DNA of 64,000 nucleotides, from contig NZ_CP053344.1 of NCBI RefSeq assembly GCF_013113715.1, positions 3,968,001 to 4,032,000 of the forward strand, given 5' to 3'. A model generated the notes under the pieces. The model had not been told where the DNA came from, searched no databases, and was given only the letters and a program-made list of their open reading frames with translations. This stretch comes from Herbiconiux sp. SALV-R1. GTDB lineage: Bacteria > Actinomycetota > Actinomycetes > Actinomycetales > Microbacteriaceae. The position numbers and the translations under genes are program-made. Shown piece after piece: positions 52,329-60,558 of this stretch (position 1 is its first letter; each line of letters starts with the position of its first letter).

Positions 52329-53006
52329 ATGGCGGTTTCAGCTGAGGCAGGCAGTCGCGTCGACGACGCGTACGAGTGGTTGCTCGCCGAGATCACCGGG
52401 TTCAGGCTCAGGTCGGGCTCGCCGCTGTCGGAGAACCGCCTGGCGAGCCAGCTCGGCATCTCGCGCACACCGGTGCGCGAAGCGCTGCAGCGGCTCGAGA
52501 AGGAGGGGCTCGTGAAGCGCACCGACAACGCGCGCTTCACGGTCTCGCAGCTCACCGCCACCGAGGTGAACGACGCCTGCGACCTGCTCGAGCTCCTCGA
52601 CACCTACATCTGCCGCAAGGCCGCCTCGACCCTCACCGACGCCGAGGCGAAGAAGCTCAAGGGCTACGTCGACGACATGTACCAGGCGGCAGCGAACGAC
52701 GACCGTGCCGCCTGGGCGCTCGCCGACCAGCTCTTCCACCGCTACGCCAACGCCCTCTCAGGCAACGTGCTGGTAGCCGAGACCGTGCGCGAGACCCGCC
52801 GCCGCATCCAGCGCTTCTGGCTGCGGGCGGCGTCGATGCAGAGCCGGCTCCGCTCCTGCGCCGAGGAGTACGACGAGCTCTACCAGGCCATGGTCGCGGG
52901 CGACGCCGCCGCCATCGAGCCCGCCGTGAAGAAGCACATCGGGCACATGCGGGAGCGCATGCTCGAGATGATCGCCGCGGCCGCCATCCTGCTCGGCGAC
53001 GACTGA
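52329..53006 (+). CDS. GntR/FadR-family (FCD) regulator
   Basis: 225 aa. N-terminal winged HTH (GSPLSENRLASQLGISRTPVREALQRLEKEGLVKR) and an all-helical FCD ligand domain with metal-binding-like residues in LADQLFHRYANAL and AVKKHIGHMRERM. Such proteins sense organic acids or amino-acid derivatives. Divergent from the Lrp gene with a 100-bp AT-richer gap. An in-frame GTG one codon upstream is an alternative start. Its target is not obvious. Confidence 0.91.
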   Translation: MAVSAEAGSRVDDAYEWLLAEITGFRLRSGSPLSENRLASQLGISRTPVREALQRLEKEGLVKRTDNARFTVSQLTATEVNDACDLLELLDTYICRKAASTLTDAEAKKLKGYVDDMYQAAANDDRAAWALADQLFHRYANALSGNVLVAETVRETRRRIQRFWLRAASMQSRLRSCAEEYDELYQAMVAGDAAAIEPAVKKHIGHMRERMLEMIAAAAILLGDD

Positions 53007-53079
53007 GGCGTAGCCCGCCAGCCGCCGCACGCCAGCCGGCGCCCGCCGCCCGCACCACGCGACGCGGCGCGACGACCCG

Positions 53080-53961
53080 CTACATCGGCTCCGTCACGAA
53101 GTCGATCAACTGCTCCACCCGCCCCAGCAGCACCGGCTCCAGGTCGGTGTAGCTGTTCGCCCGCGACAGGATGCGCTTCCACGCCCGCGCGATGTCGGCC
53201 TGGTCGTCGTGCGGCCAGCCGAACGCCTCGCAGATGCCGTGCTTCCACTCCATCGTGCGCGGCACCGTCGGCCACGCCCTGATGCCGAGCGCCTTGGGCG
53301 TCACCGACTGCCAGATGTCGACGAACGGATGCCCCACCACGAGCACATGCGCCCCGAACGGCCCGCGCGCCACGGCCTCGGCGATGCGGCTCTCCTTCGA
53401 GCCGGCGACGAGGTGGTCGACCAGCACGCCGATGCGGCGCGCGCGCGACGGAGCGAAGTCACGCACCACAGCATCCAGGTCGTCCACGCCCTCGAGGTAC
53501 TCCACGACGACGCCTTCGCCGCGCAGGTCGTCGCCCCAGATCTTCTCCACCAGCTCGGCGTCGTGCCGCCCCTCCACGTAGATGCGGCTCGCGCGGGCGA
53601 CCCGCGCGGGCTGCTCGGGCCCGGCGATCGAGCCCGACGCCGTGCGTATCAGCTTTCCGGCGGCCGCGGCCTTGGCGGCGGCGCTCTTCGGCGCCACGAG
53701 CTTCACCGGCGTGCCCTCGAACAGGTACCCGGCACCGAGCGGGAAGGTGCGGCGCTTGCCCTTGCGGTCTTCGAGTTCCACCAGGCGCCCGTCGACGCTC
53801 ACGACGCTGCCGCAGAAGTCGCTGGCGACCTCCTCCACGACGAGGTCGAACTCGGCCTCCACCTCGGGCAGGGCGACGGGGGCGGGTCGACGCTTGTAGT
53901 CGGCGAGCACATCCGCTCCGTAGCGGTCGGCGCCGAAACGCGCGGAGGGGTCTGAAGGCAC
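53080..53961 (-). CDS. DUF3097-family protein
   Basis: 293 aa, GTG start. Strong actinobacterial family look: RYGADVLADYKRRPAPVALPEVEAEFDLVVEE at the start, then RIYVEGRHDAELVEKIWGDDLR, LVDHLVAGSKESRIAE and HPFVDIWQSVTPKALGIRAWP. The VEGRHDAEL and LVDHL motifs recall a Toprim fold (Glu plus DxD-like acids), which would point to nucleic-acid chemistry; this is inference. No membrane segment. Function unknown. Confidence 0.87.
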   Translation of the reverse strand: MPSDPSARFGADRYGADVLADYKRRPAPVALPEVEAEFDLVVEEVASDFCGSVVSVDGRLVELEDRKGKRRTFPLGAGYLFEGTPVKLVAPKSAAAKAAAAGKLIRTASGSIAGPEQPARVARASRIYVEGRHDAELVEKIWGDDLRGEGVVVEYLEGVDDLDAVVRDFAPSRARRIGVLVDHLVAGSKESRIAEAVARGPFGAHVLVVGHPFVDIWQSVTPKALGIRAWPTVPRTMEWKHGICEAFGWPHDDQADIARAWKRILSRANSYTDLEPVLLGRVEQLIDFVTEPM

Positions 53962-54062
53962 CGACCAAGGCTAAGCCACGGGGTCGCCGATGACCCGGCA
54001 CGGCCGGGCCGCGCCACGAAATACACTGGGGCTGCCTTGTCTGCGCATCACGGAGGATACAG

Positions 54063-55001
54063 ATGACCACCACCCTGCTGGCCATCGGCGAGTCGCTCGT
54101 CGACGTCGTCGAGCATCCGGATGATCGCGGCACCGTCGAGCACCCCGGCGGCTCGCCCCTCAACATCGCTTTCGGTGCCGCCCGCCTCGGCCTTCCCTCG
54201 ACGCTCCTCACCGAGATCGGGTCGGATGCGCGTGGTCGCGCCATCGTCGACCACCTCGCCACGGCGGGGGTGACGCTCGACCCGAGCTCGCTCCGCGACG
54301 AGCCGACCTCCTCGGCGACCGCCGTGCTGCAGGCCGACGGCTCGGCCCGCTACGTCTTCGACCTGCGCTGGTCGCTGCCCGAGGGAGAAGACCTCCCGCC
54401 CGCCTCGATCGTGCACACCGGGTCGATCGCGGCGTTCCTCGAGCCGGGCGGCGCGCAGATCGTCGAGCGGCTGCGGGCAGCGACCGCGGCGACCGTCGCC
54501 GATCCACCCGTCGTGACCTTCGACCCCAATATGCGCCCCTCGATCATCACCGACCACCCCGCAGCCCTCGCGCGCTTCACCGAGATCGCCGGGCTCGCCA
54601 CCCTGGTGAAGCTCTCTGACGAAGACGCCGAGTGGCTCTACCCCGACGCGGCCTCTCTCGACGAGGCGATCGACAGCATCCTGGCCCTCGGTCCGGCGCT
54701 CGTCGTCGTCACCCGCGGTGGCGAGGGCGCGGTGCTCGCCACCGCCGCCGAACGCGTCCCCGTGCCGGGGCGGCCGGTCGAAGTCGTCGACACCATCGGC
54801 GCCGGCGACTCGTTCATGAGCGCGCTCATCGTGCAACTGGCCCGGATGCTCGACGCCGGCACCTCGCCGGCCCGCCTCCGCGACGGCTCGGCCTTCGACG
54901 CCCCCGCCCTCGCCGCACTCGGCGACTTCGCCGCCCGCTGCGCCGCCATCACCGTCTCCCGCGCCGGCGCCAACCCGCCCACCACCGCCGACCTGGCCTG
55001 A
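54063..55001 (+). CDS. PfkB-family carbohydrate kinase, fructokinase-like
   Basis: 312 aa. Ribokinase fold: substrate loop GGSPLNIAFGAARLG, anion-hole/catalytic motif DTIGAGDSFMSALI with the base Asp, and VVVTRGGEGA before it. Closest in pattern to bacterial fructokinases, phosphorylating fructose or a similar sugar with ATP. A GGAGGA ribosome site precedes the ATG, and a TACACT-like -10 lies about 40 bp upstream. It stands alone, without sugar transporter genes. Confidence 0.92.
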   Translation: MTTTLLAIGESLVDVVEHPDDRGTVEHPGGSPLNIAFGAARLGLPSTLLTEIGSDARGRAIVDHLATAGVTLDPSSLRDEPTSSATAVLQADGSARYVFDLRWSLPEGEDLPPASIVHTGSIAAFLEPGGAQIVERLRAATAATVADPPVVTFDPNMRPSIITDHPAALARFTEIAGLATLVKLSDEDAEWLYPDAASLDEAIDSILALGPALVVVTRGGEGAVLATAAERVPVPGRPVEVVDTIGAGDSFMSALIVQLARMLDAGTSPARLRDGSAFDAPALAALGDFAARCAAITVSRAGANPPTTADLA

Positions 55002-55040
55002 CGCGCGGCGGCCCGGCCCCGCCCCTCGGCCGCCCAGCGC

Positions 55041-55056
55041 CCGCCCCAGTGGGCGG
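55041..55056. terminator. Hairpin between kinase and LysR genes
   Basis: CCGCCC-CAGT-GGGCGG, perfect 6-bp stem in the 65-bp gap between two converging genes; neighbouring C/G bases may extend it with bulges. Confidence 0.45.
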
Positions 55057-55066
55057 CGCCCCACCC

Positions 55067-55939
55067 TCACGTCGTGCGGTTCAGCGCCCGCGCCATGATC
55101 GCCGACTTCAGCGCCTCCACCGCCTCCGCCGGCGCCGACGGGTTCGACAGCAGCGTGAAGTCGACCTCGCCCAGGTCGGGCAGCGAGAAGCGGTTGCTCA
55201 CCTTCACCAGATCGTCGGGAATGAGCGTGTGCGGGTGTGGCGCGATTCCGATGCCCGCGCGCACCGCCGCGAGCAGCCCGTTCACCTCGCGGGTGTTGCA
55301 GGTGATGCGCCAGGTGCGCCCGGCGGCCTCCAGCGCCTCGATCGCGAGGGTGCGGCTGATCGACGGTGCCTGGTAGGCGATGAGCGGCACCGGTTCGCTG
55401 GGCTCGAGCAGGGTGCGCTCCTCCGCCATCCAGACGAGCGTGTCGCGACGCACGATGGTGCCGGTCTCGGGGATGGCGCCGTCATGCGCATCCGGAATCT
55501 GCTTGATGAAGATGAGGTCGAGGTGCCCCGACTTCAGCCGCCGGTACAGCGGCAGGCTCTGGTTCACCGTGAGCTCGAGGTTGATCTGCGGGTGCAGCTG
55601 CCGGAAATGACGCAGGATGCGCGGCAGTTGCGTCGCCGCGAGGTCGTCGGCGGCCCCGAAGCGCAGCTTGCCGCGCATCGCCGAGCCCCTGAAGTAGCTC
55701 GACGCGGCGGCGTTCGCCGCGAGGATGGTGCGCGCGAACCCCGCCATGGCGTCGCCGTTGTCGGTGAGCACGAGATCGCGGGTGTCGCGGCTGATGAGGA
55801 TGCGGCCGGCAGCCGCCTCGAGTTTGCGCACCTGCTGGCTCACAGTGGGCTGGCTGAGGCCCAGCTGCTCGGCCGCGCGGGTGAAGCTGTGGGTCTCGGC
55901 GACGGCGAGGAAGGTCGCGAGGAGTGTGGGGTCGAACAT
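55067..55939 (-). CDS. LysR-family transcriptional regulator
   Basis: 290 aa. HTH LLATFLAVAETHSFTRAAEQLGLSQPTVSQQVRKLE at the N-terminus and a standard LysR substrate domain. Divergent from the MFS gene with two dyads between them (55985-55999 and 56018-56036), so it likely regulates that transporter. Inducer unknown. Confidence 0.93.
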   Translation of the reverse strand: MFDPTLLATFLAVAETHSFTRAAEQLGLSQPTVSQQVRKLEAAAGRILISRDTRDLVLTDNGDAMAGFARTILAANAAASSYFRGSAMRGKLRFGAADDLAATQLPRILRHFRQLHPQINLELTVNQSLPLYRRLKSGHLDLIFIKQIPDAHDGAIPETGTIVRRDTLVWMAEERTLLEPSEPVPLIAYQAPSISRTLAIEALEAAGRTWRITCNTREVNGLLAAVRAGIGIAPHPHTLIPDDLVKVSNRFSLPDLGEVDFTLLSNPSAPAEAVEALKSAIMARALNRTT

Positions 55940-55984
55940 CCGCCTGCCTGACTATTCGAGAATCCAATGGCACTTATAGCGACG

Positions 55985-56036
55985 ATTACGTCACGCAATG
56001 CCCCTGAAAAGGTTAACGTCGAAGAAGAACTTCGAC
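55985..56036. promoter_or_regulatory. LysR-type dyad and leader inverted repeat before the MFS gene
   Basis: ATTACGT-C-ACGCAAT (55985-55999) has 6 of 7 pairing arm bases and T-N11-A spacing (T55986, A55998), as expected of a LysR operator. GTCGAAG-AAGAA-CTTCGAC (56018-56036) has perfect 7-bp arms and ends 17 bp before the chosen MFS start, so it is either a second operator or a leader hairpin. Confidence 0.6.
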
Positions 56037-56053
56037 AACAGGACTTTTCATAC

Positions 56054-57328
56054 GTGACCGCCATAGCCGCTCCCTCGCCCGCCACCGAACCCATCACCGT
56101 CCTCAGCGCCCCGCCGCCCTGGAAGCACACGCTGCTCTCGCTGAGCGTGCGCAACTACCGCATCTTCGCCGGCACCTCCCTCGTCGCCCTCACTGCGCTG
56201 TGGATGCAGCGCATCGCGCAGGACTGGCTCGTGCTGCAGCTCTCGGGCAGCGTGGTCGCCGTCGGCATCACCACCGCGCTGCAGTTCGCGCCGATGCTCG
56301 TGCTCGGCCTCGTGGGCGGGCTGATCGTCGATCGGTACCCGAAGCGCACGCTGCTCATCATCACGCAGAGCGCCTCGGTGCTCACGAGCGGCGTGCTGGC
56401 CGTGCTCGCGCTCACCGGCACCATCGAGGTGTGGCACGTGTACGTGGTGGCGGTGGTGCTCGGGCTCATCACGGTCGTCGACAACCCTGCGCGCCAGGTG
56501 TTCACGAACGAGCTCGTCGGGCCGAGCCTGCTGCGCAACGCCATCAGCCTCAACTCCTCCACCTTCCAGCTCGGCGCCCTGGTCGGGCCCGCCCTGAGCG
56601 GCGCCCTGCTGGTGGCCGTCGGCGCCGGCTGGGCCTTCGGCATCAACGCGATCGCCTGCGCGCTCGTGGTGGTCGCGCTCACCCGCCTGAACACCGCCGA
56701 GCTTCACCGCGCACCGCGGGCCGCCCGGGCCAAGGGGCAGCTGCGGGAGGGCATCCGCTACGCCGTGCGCAAGCCCGCCATCCTCTGGACGCTCGTGCTC
56801 CTCGCCGTGCTCGCCGTCTTCGCCCAGAACCTCCCGGTGCTCCTCGCCGCCTACGCCGACACCGTGTTCGGCACCGGCGCCGGAGGCTACGGCGTCTTCA
56901 ACTCACTGGTGGCGGTGGGTGCGCTCACCGGCGCACTCCTGTCCACCCGGCGCCGCTCGGTGAGCCTCCGCATGGTCGTCGTCGCCACCGCCGCCTACGG
57001 TGCACTGCAGGCGATCGCGGGCGTGCTGCCCGGGCAGTTCGCCTTCTCGGCGTCGCTCGTTCTGGTGGGCTTCAGCTGGCTGCTGTTCATCACCGCCGCC
57101 AACACGCTGGTGCAGATGTCGACGAACATGGGCGTCCGTGGTCGGGTGATGGCGCTCTACATGCTCGTGCTGCTCGGCGGCCAGGCCATCGGAGGGCCGC
57201 TCATGGGCGCCTTCGTCGAGCACGCCGGCGCTCAGCTCGGCATGGTCGTCTCGGGCGGCGTGCCCGTGCTCGTCGCCGGCGTCGTCGCCGCCGTGCTCTG
57301 GCGCAAGGGCCTCCTCCGCGCCCCCTGA
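56054..57328 (+). CDS. MFS transporter (MFS_3, enterobactin-exporter-like)
   Basis: 424 aa, twelve helices. LSVRNYRIFAGTSLVALTALWMQRIAQDWLVLQLSG at the start and GLVGGLIVDRYPKRTLLIIT (motif A form) are typical of MFS_3 proteins, which export siderophores, lipids or drugs. The GTG at 56054 is preferred, with AGGA about 12 bases upstream. A longer ATG frame (55967) would place coding sequence through both regulatory dyads and lacks a ribosome site. Confidence 0.88.
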   Translation: MTAIAAPSPATEPITVLSAPPPWKHTLLSLSVRNYRIFAGTSLVALTALWMQRIAQDWLVLQLSGSVVAVGITTALQFAPMLVLGLVGGLIVDRYPKRTLLIITQSASVLTSGVLAVLALTGTIEVWHVYVVAVVLGLITVVDNPARQVFTNELVGPSLLRNAISLNSSTFQLGALVGPALSGALLVAVGAGWAFGINAIACALVVVALTRLNTAELHRAPRAARAKGQLREGIRYAVRKPAILWTLVLLAVLAVFAQNLPVLLAAYADTVFGTGAGGYGVFNSLVAVGALTGALLSTRRRSVSLRMVVVATAAYGALQAIAGVLPGQFAFSASLVLVGFSWLLFITAANTLVQMSTNMGVRGRVMALYMLVLLGGQAIGGPLMGAFVEHAGAQLGMVVSGGVPVLVAGVVAAVLWRKGLLRAP

Positions 57329-57456
57329 CCGTCGGCGGGCCCGCCCGCCGACGCCCGCCCGCCGACGCCCGCCCGACGTAGCGGCCGCGCCCTGCCGTGC
57401 GAGCATCCTCCGATCTGCTGATGCGCGGGAGGCTCCGGATGCGGCAGAGTTGGAGC

Positions 57457-57981
57457 ATGTCAGCCTACGACGACCCCGCCTCCGCCTCGATCCGCCTCAG
57501 CAACGCCGATCGCGACGCCGCGGTCGCCGCGCTCTCCGCAGCCCAGGCCGACGGCCGCATCACCCCCGACGAGTACGGTGAGCGTTCGGCGGCCGCGAAG
57601 CGGGCGGTCACCCGCGGCGACCTCGCGCCGCTGTTCACCGATCTGCCGGAGTCGGCGCATCCGTCGACCGGTGCGGGCACGGGTGCCGCCTCGGCCCCGC
57701 CGGCGTTCGCGCCCACCCCGGCTCCCGCTGCCGACTACGGTCAAGGCGGTGGGCAGGGCGGCTACGCCGACGCCGCTCGACGCCGTCAGCCACTCGGCGG
57801 CACCGCCGGCGTGGTCGCGGTGAGCGTCATGCCGTTCATCGCGCTGGGGCTGTTCTTCCTCTGCGGGTACCTCATCCCCGACGGCTTCCGCTGGTCGTGG
57901 GTGTTCTTCGCGCTCATCCCCATCGCGGGAATCGTGGTCTACGGCGGCGGTGGCCGGCGCGGGTACTACGACCGCGACTAG
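57457..57981 (+). CDS. DUF1707 SHOCT-like domain membrane protein
   Basis: 174 aa. The DUF1707 domain is at about residues 11-65 (IRLSNADRDAAVAALSAAQADGRIT, DEYGERSAAAKRAVTRGDLAPLFTDLP). A Pro/Ala/Gly-rich linker leads to two C-terminal helices (VVAVSVMPFIALGLFFLCGYLI and WSWVFFALIPIAGIVVYGG) and a GRRGYYDRD end. The ATG at 57457 follows a TTGGAG site. The family is found at the start of many actinobacterial membrane proteins; role unknown. Confidence 0.87.
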   Translation: MSAYDDPASASIRLSNADRDAAVAALSAAQADGRITPDEYGERSAAAKRAVTRGDLAPLFTDLPESAHPSTGAGTGAASAPPAFAPTPAPAADYGQGGGQGGYADAARRRQPLGGTAGVVAVSVMPFIALGLFFLCGYLIPDGFRWSWVFFALIPIAGIVVYGGGGRRGYYDRD

Positions 57982-58008
57982 CCGCCCCGCGACCAGCCGC
58001 CCTGCGCC

Positions 58009-58692
58009 TCAGTCTTCGACGCCCGCCCGCACGAGAATGGGCAGGTGGTCGCTCTCGCCCTGCGGGAGCGTGTCGATCGACTCGATGCGGGTGTGTGCGC
58101 TCGTGACGAAGTCGAAGTGCCCCTTGAAGTACTTGTAGCGGGCGTAGGTGGGCTTGTCGCTGAACGAGAGCAGGTAGCCCGACTCCTCCATGCGCTCGCT
58201 GAGGTTGTTGCGGAACCAGGGGTAGTTGTAATCCCCCACCATCACGGTCGGCAGCCCGGGGCCCATGATGCGCAGCGCGCTGTGCGCCGCCGCGATCTGC
58301 TTGCGGCGCAGCGCGTTCGAGGCGGTGAGCGGAGCGGCGTGGAACGACCCCACCAGGATCTCCTTGCCGATCTCCTTGTCGAACAGCCTCGCGGCGAGCA
58401 GGCGTTCGTGGGCCGGTGCCATCACGCGGTCGTGCATCGACTTGCGCAGCGCGAACACCCGGGTGGCGTGCAGCTCGAAGCGCGAGGTGCGGTAGTAGAT
58501 GGCGAGCCCGAGGCGGTTCGTCTTCGTGGAGTCGGCCAACTCGAGGTGCTTGATCTGCTGCGGCATGTCTTCGGTGTCGCACTCCTGCAGGCAGAGCACG
58601 TCGATGTCGTAGAGCGAGCTCAGGTCGGCGAGCTCGCCGCTCGCGTGATGCTTGCGCAGGTTGTAGCTGACGATGTTCAGTTCTCGTCGCAT
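58009..58692 (-). CDS. Endonuclease/exonuclease/phosphatase (EEP)-fold protein
   Basis: 227 aa. All EEP catalytic marks are present: Asn in NIVSYNLRKH, Glu in LCLQECDTED, the VGDYNYPW DxN pair, and SDHLPIL at the end. The short size and lack of signal peptide point to a cytoplasmic member; DNA, RNA or a phosphoinositide-like ester could be the substrate. The ATG at 58692 places the first catalytic strand at the N-terminus; a longer frame runs through the DnaA-box-like region. Confidence 0.88.
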   Translation of the reverse strand: MRRELNIVSYNLRKHHASGELADLSSLYDIDVLCLQECDTEDMPQQIKHLELADSTKTNRLGLAIYYRTSRFELHATRVFALRKSMHDRVMAPAHERLLAARLFDKEIGKEILVGSFHAAPLTASNALRRKQIAAAHSALRIMGPGLPTVMVGDYNYPWFRNNLSERMEESGYLLSFSDKPTYARYKYFKGHFDFVTSAHTRIESIDTLPQGESDHLPILVRAGVED

Positions 58693-58998
58693 GGTCGTCG
58701 GGACTCGCACCTTCTGTCGCGGGGCTGTGGGACGGTGTCGCAGAGCTCGTGTGTGGCTTCGCCATTGTGACATGACTCGGGCGAGCGCGACCTGAATCGT
58801 CCACATGCGTTCACCCAGCGTTCGGCGGTCGCCCTGGGGAGAGCCGACGGTGGTCGAGGCTGTGGATAACTCTGTGCATTCGGCGCTGAGTTCCCCCGGA
58901 TCCGTGTGCACAAGCTGTGCAATGTCCTGTGGAAAGTGTGGGGAGAGAGAATGACACGGATGTGGTTCCCCCGGGCCGAACGAGGGCCCGGCCCGCAC
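58693..58998. other. Gene-free region with a cluster of DnaA-box-like words
   Basis: This 306-bp gap has no credible gene. It contains TGTGGATAA (58861-58869), the exact complement of the consensus DnaA box TTATCCACA, and near-matches at TCGTCCACA (58797-58805), TGTGCACAA (58905-58913) and TGTGGAAAG (58929-58937). TGTGCATTC (58873-58881) and TGTGCAATG (58916-58924) are weaker. All but the first near-match point the same way. It also holds the promoter of the EEP gene. Confidence 0.55.
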
Positions 58999-59907
58999 TC
59001 AGGGCGTGATCTCGGCGACCCGTTCGAGCTCGGGCTTCGGCCGATCGCGCTGGGTCGCGATCGCCGTGCCCGCGGCCGCGCACACCAGCACGATGGCCAG
59101 CACCTCGAGCACCGAGAAGCTCTCGTTCAGGATGAGCCAGCCGAACACCGCGGCCACCACCGGCCCGAAGGAGGTGATGATGGCGTAGAGCCGGGGCGTG
59201 ATGCGGCGCAGGATGAACGTGTCGAGGCTGTAGGGGATGGCCGACGACAGCAGACCCACTCCCACGAGGAGCGCCACGGCCCTGAGGTCGATGACGGCCG
59301 GGTCGAAGGTGGCGATGGCGAAGGGGAGCAGCAGCGCGAGGCTGACGATGCCGGCGACCGTGAGCCCTTCCAGCCCGGGCAGCCGCGTGGCGACGCTCCT
59401 CGTGAGCACGATGTAGGCGGCCCACGCCGCCGCGGCGATGAGCGCGAGGGCGACACCGAGCAGGTCGATGTCGCCGTTCGGGCCGGTGAGCAGCACCACG
59501 CCCACGCCGGCGGCGACGGCACAGGCGACGTCGAGCAGGCGGCGGCTGGCGACCAGGGCGAGGGTGAGCGGCCCGAGGAACTCGATGGTGGCGGCGATGC
59601 CGAGCCCCAGCAGGTGCACCGACTGGTAGAAGGCCAGGTTCATCACCGCGAGCGCGAAGCCGAGAGCGACGGCCGGCCAGAGCCTCCGCCAGCGGAGCCC
59701 GGCGAGGGTGGGGCGGTAGAACGGGAGCACGACGGCCGCCATCACCAACTGCCTGGCGGCGACCACGACGAACGAGCCGACGATCGGGATGACCAGACCG
59801 GCCAGCGCGGAACCGAGGTTAATCGTCACCTCGGTTCCGAGCTGCGTGGCCGCCCCGACGGTGCGGCGGCGGGCCGCGGCGGGGTCGTGCATCCGTTCGC
59901 TCGTCAC
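58999..59907 (-). CDS. EamA-family (RhtA-like) exporter
   Basis: 302 aa, ten helices in two EamA repeats. LAVMNLAFYQSVHLLGLGIAATIEFLGPLTLAL in the first half and LSSAIPYSLDTFILRRITPRLYAIITSFGPVVAAVFGWLIL in the second are hallmarks of the RhtA threonine/homoserine exporter group. The substrate is probably an amino acid. GTG start at 59907, with an internal ATG five codons in as an alternative. Confidence 0.91.
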   Translation of the reverse strand: MTSERMHDPAAARRRTVGAATQLGTEVTINLGSALAGLVIPIVGSFVVVAARQLVMAAVVLPFYRPTLAGLRWRRLWPAVALGFALAVMNLAFYQSVHLLGLGIAATIEFLGPLTLALVASRRLLDVACAVAAGVGVVLLTGPNGDIDLLGVALALIAAAAWAAYIVLTRSVATRLPGLEGLTVAGIVSLALLLPFAIATFDPAVIDLRAVALLVGVGLLSSAIPYSLDTFILRRITPRLYAIITSFGPVVAAVFGWLILNESFSVLEVLAIVLVCAAAGTAIATQRDRPKPELERVAEITP

Positions 59908-59955
59908 CCCACGACCCTACGGCGCGTGGCGCCTGCCGCCGACCACCGCGGGCGC

Positions 59956-60528
59956 TTACTCGAACCTCACTGAGTAGTACGCGACGGAGTCCGGCGAATG
60001 GCCCACGCGCATGGTCGAGTATGACGAATTCAGATGCAGCTGGGTCGAGTCATAGGTGGTGAGGGAGCAACTTCCCGCGGTCCGCCCGCCGCGGTCCTCG
60101 TACTTCCAGAAGAGTTCACCGATGCGACCGCCGCTGCTTTTCTCGTACTCGTTGTACAACATTCGCCCGTAGACCTGAAAGCCGTTAGCGCAGGTGAGGT
60201 ACATCGTGAAGTCGCTGACTTCCCCATCTATCTCATTCCTCAGTGGCGAGACCGTCATCGTGACCGTGATGGTGGCCGGGTGCAGCGGGATCACCTGTAC
60301 CTCATGGCTCAGGCTCGGCGGGCTCGGTACTGGAGAAGGAACTGGTTTCGGTAAGCACGCTGGGGGTAGGGGCCAATCCGCGGGATCACAGAGGGGGGCT
60401 GCGTTGGCGGGAGTCGAGCTCGATGCGATTCCCAACACGACAGCGACAGCAGTAACAAAAGCCATTGAAAGCCGATGACGACGAGTCTTGCGAGGCAATA
60501 GAGGAGTTAACATAAGGAATACTCGCAT
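59956..60528 (-). CDS. Orphan secreted protein of lower GC content
   Basis: 190 aa. Signal peptide: basic RKTRRHR, core MAFVTAVAVVLGIA and cleavage near STPANA. Then a Pro-rich linker (KPVPSPVPSPPS) and a beta-rich domain with an intradomain cysteine pair (LTCANG, GSCSLT) ending in SVAYYSVRFE. No family is recognised. Base composition is clearly lower in GC than its neighbours and codons such as TTA, AAA and TTT-type appear, which suggests recent acquisition. Several ATGs are possible; the one at 60513 or 60465 would also keep the signal peptide. Confidence 0.72.
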   Translation of the reverse strand: MRVFLMLTPLLPRKTRRHRLSMAFVTAVAVVLGIASSSTPANAAPLCDPADWPLPPACLPKPVPSPVPSPPSLSHEVQVIPLHPATITVTMTVSPLRNEIDGEVSDFTMYLTCANGFQVYGRMLYNEYEKSSGGRIGELFWKYEDRGGRTAGSCSLTTYDSTQLHLNSSYSTMRVGHSPDSVAYYSVRFE

Positions 60529-60558
60529 TAAGGTCTGGTGTGATCAACTCGCGGTCGC

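Noticed and set aside
58797-58937. Chromosomal origin of replication
   Set aside because: No dnaA or dnaN gene, no AT-rich unwinding element, and only one exact DnaA box.
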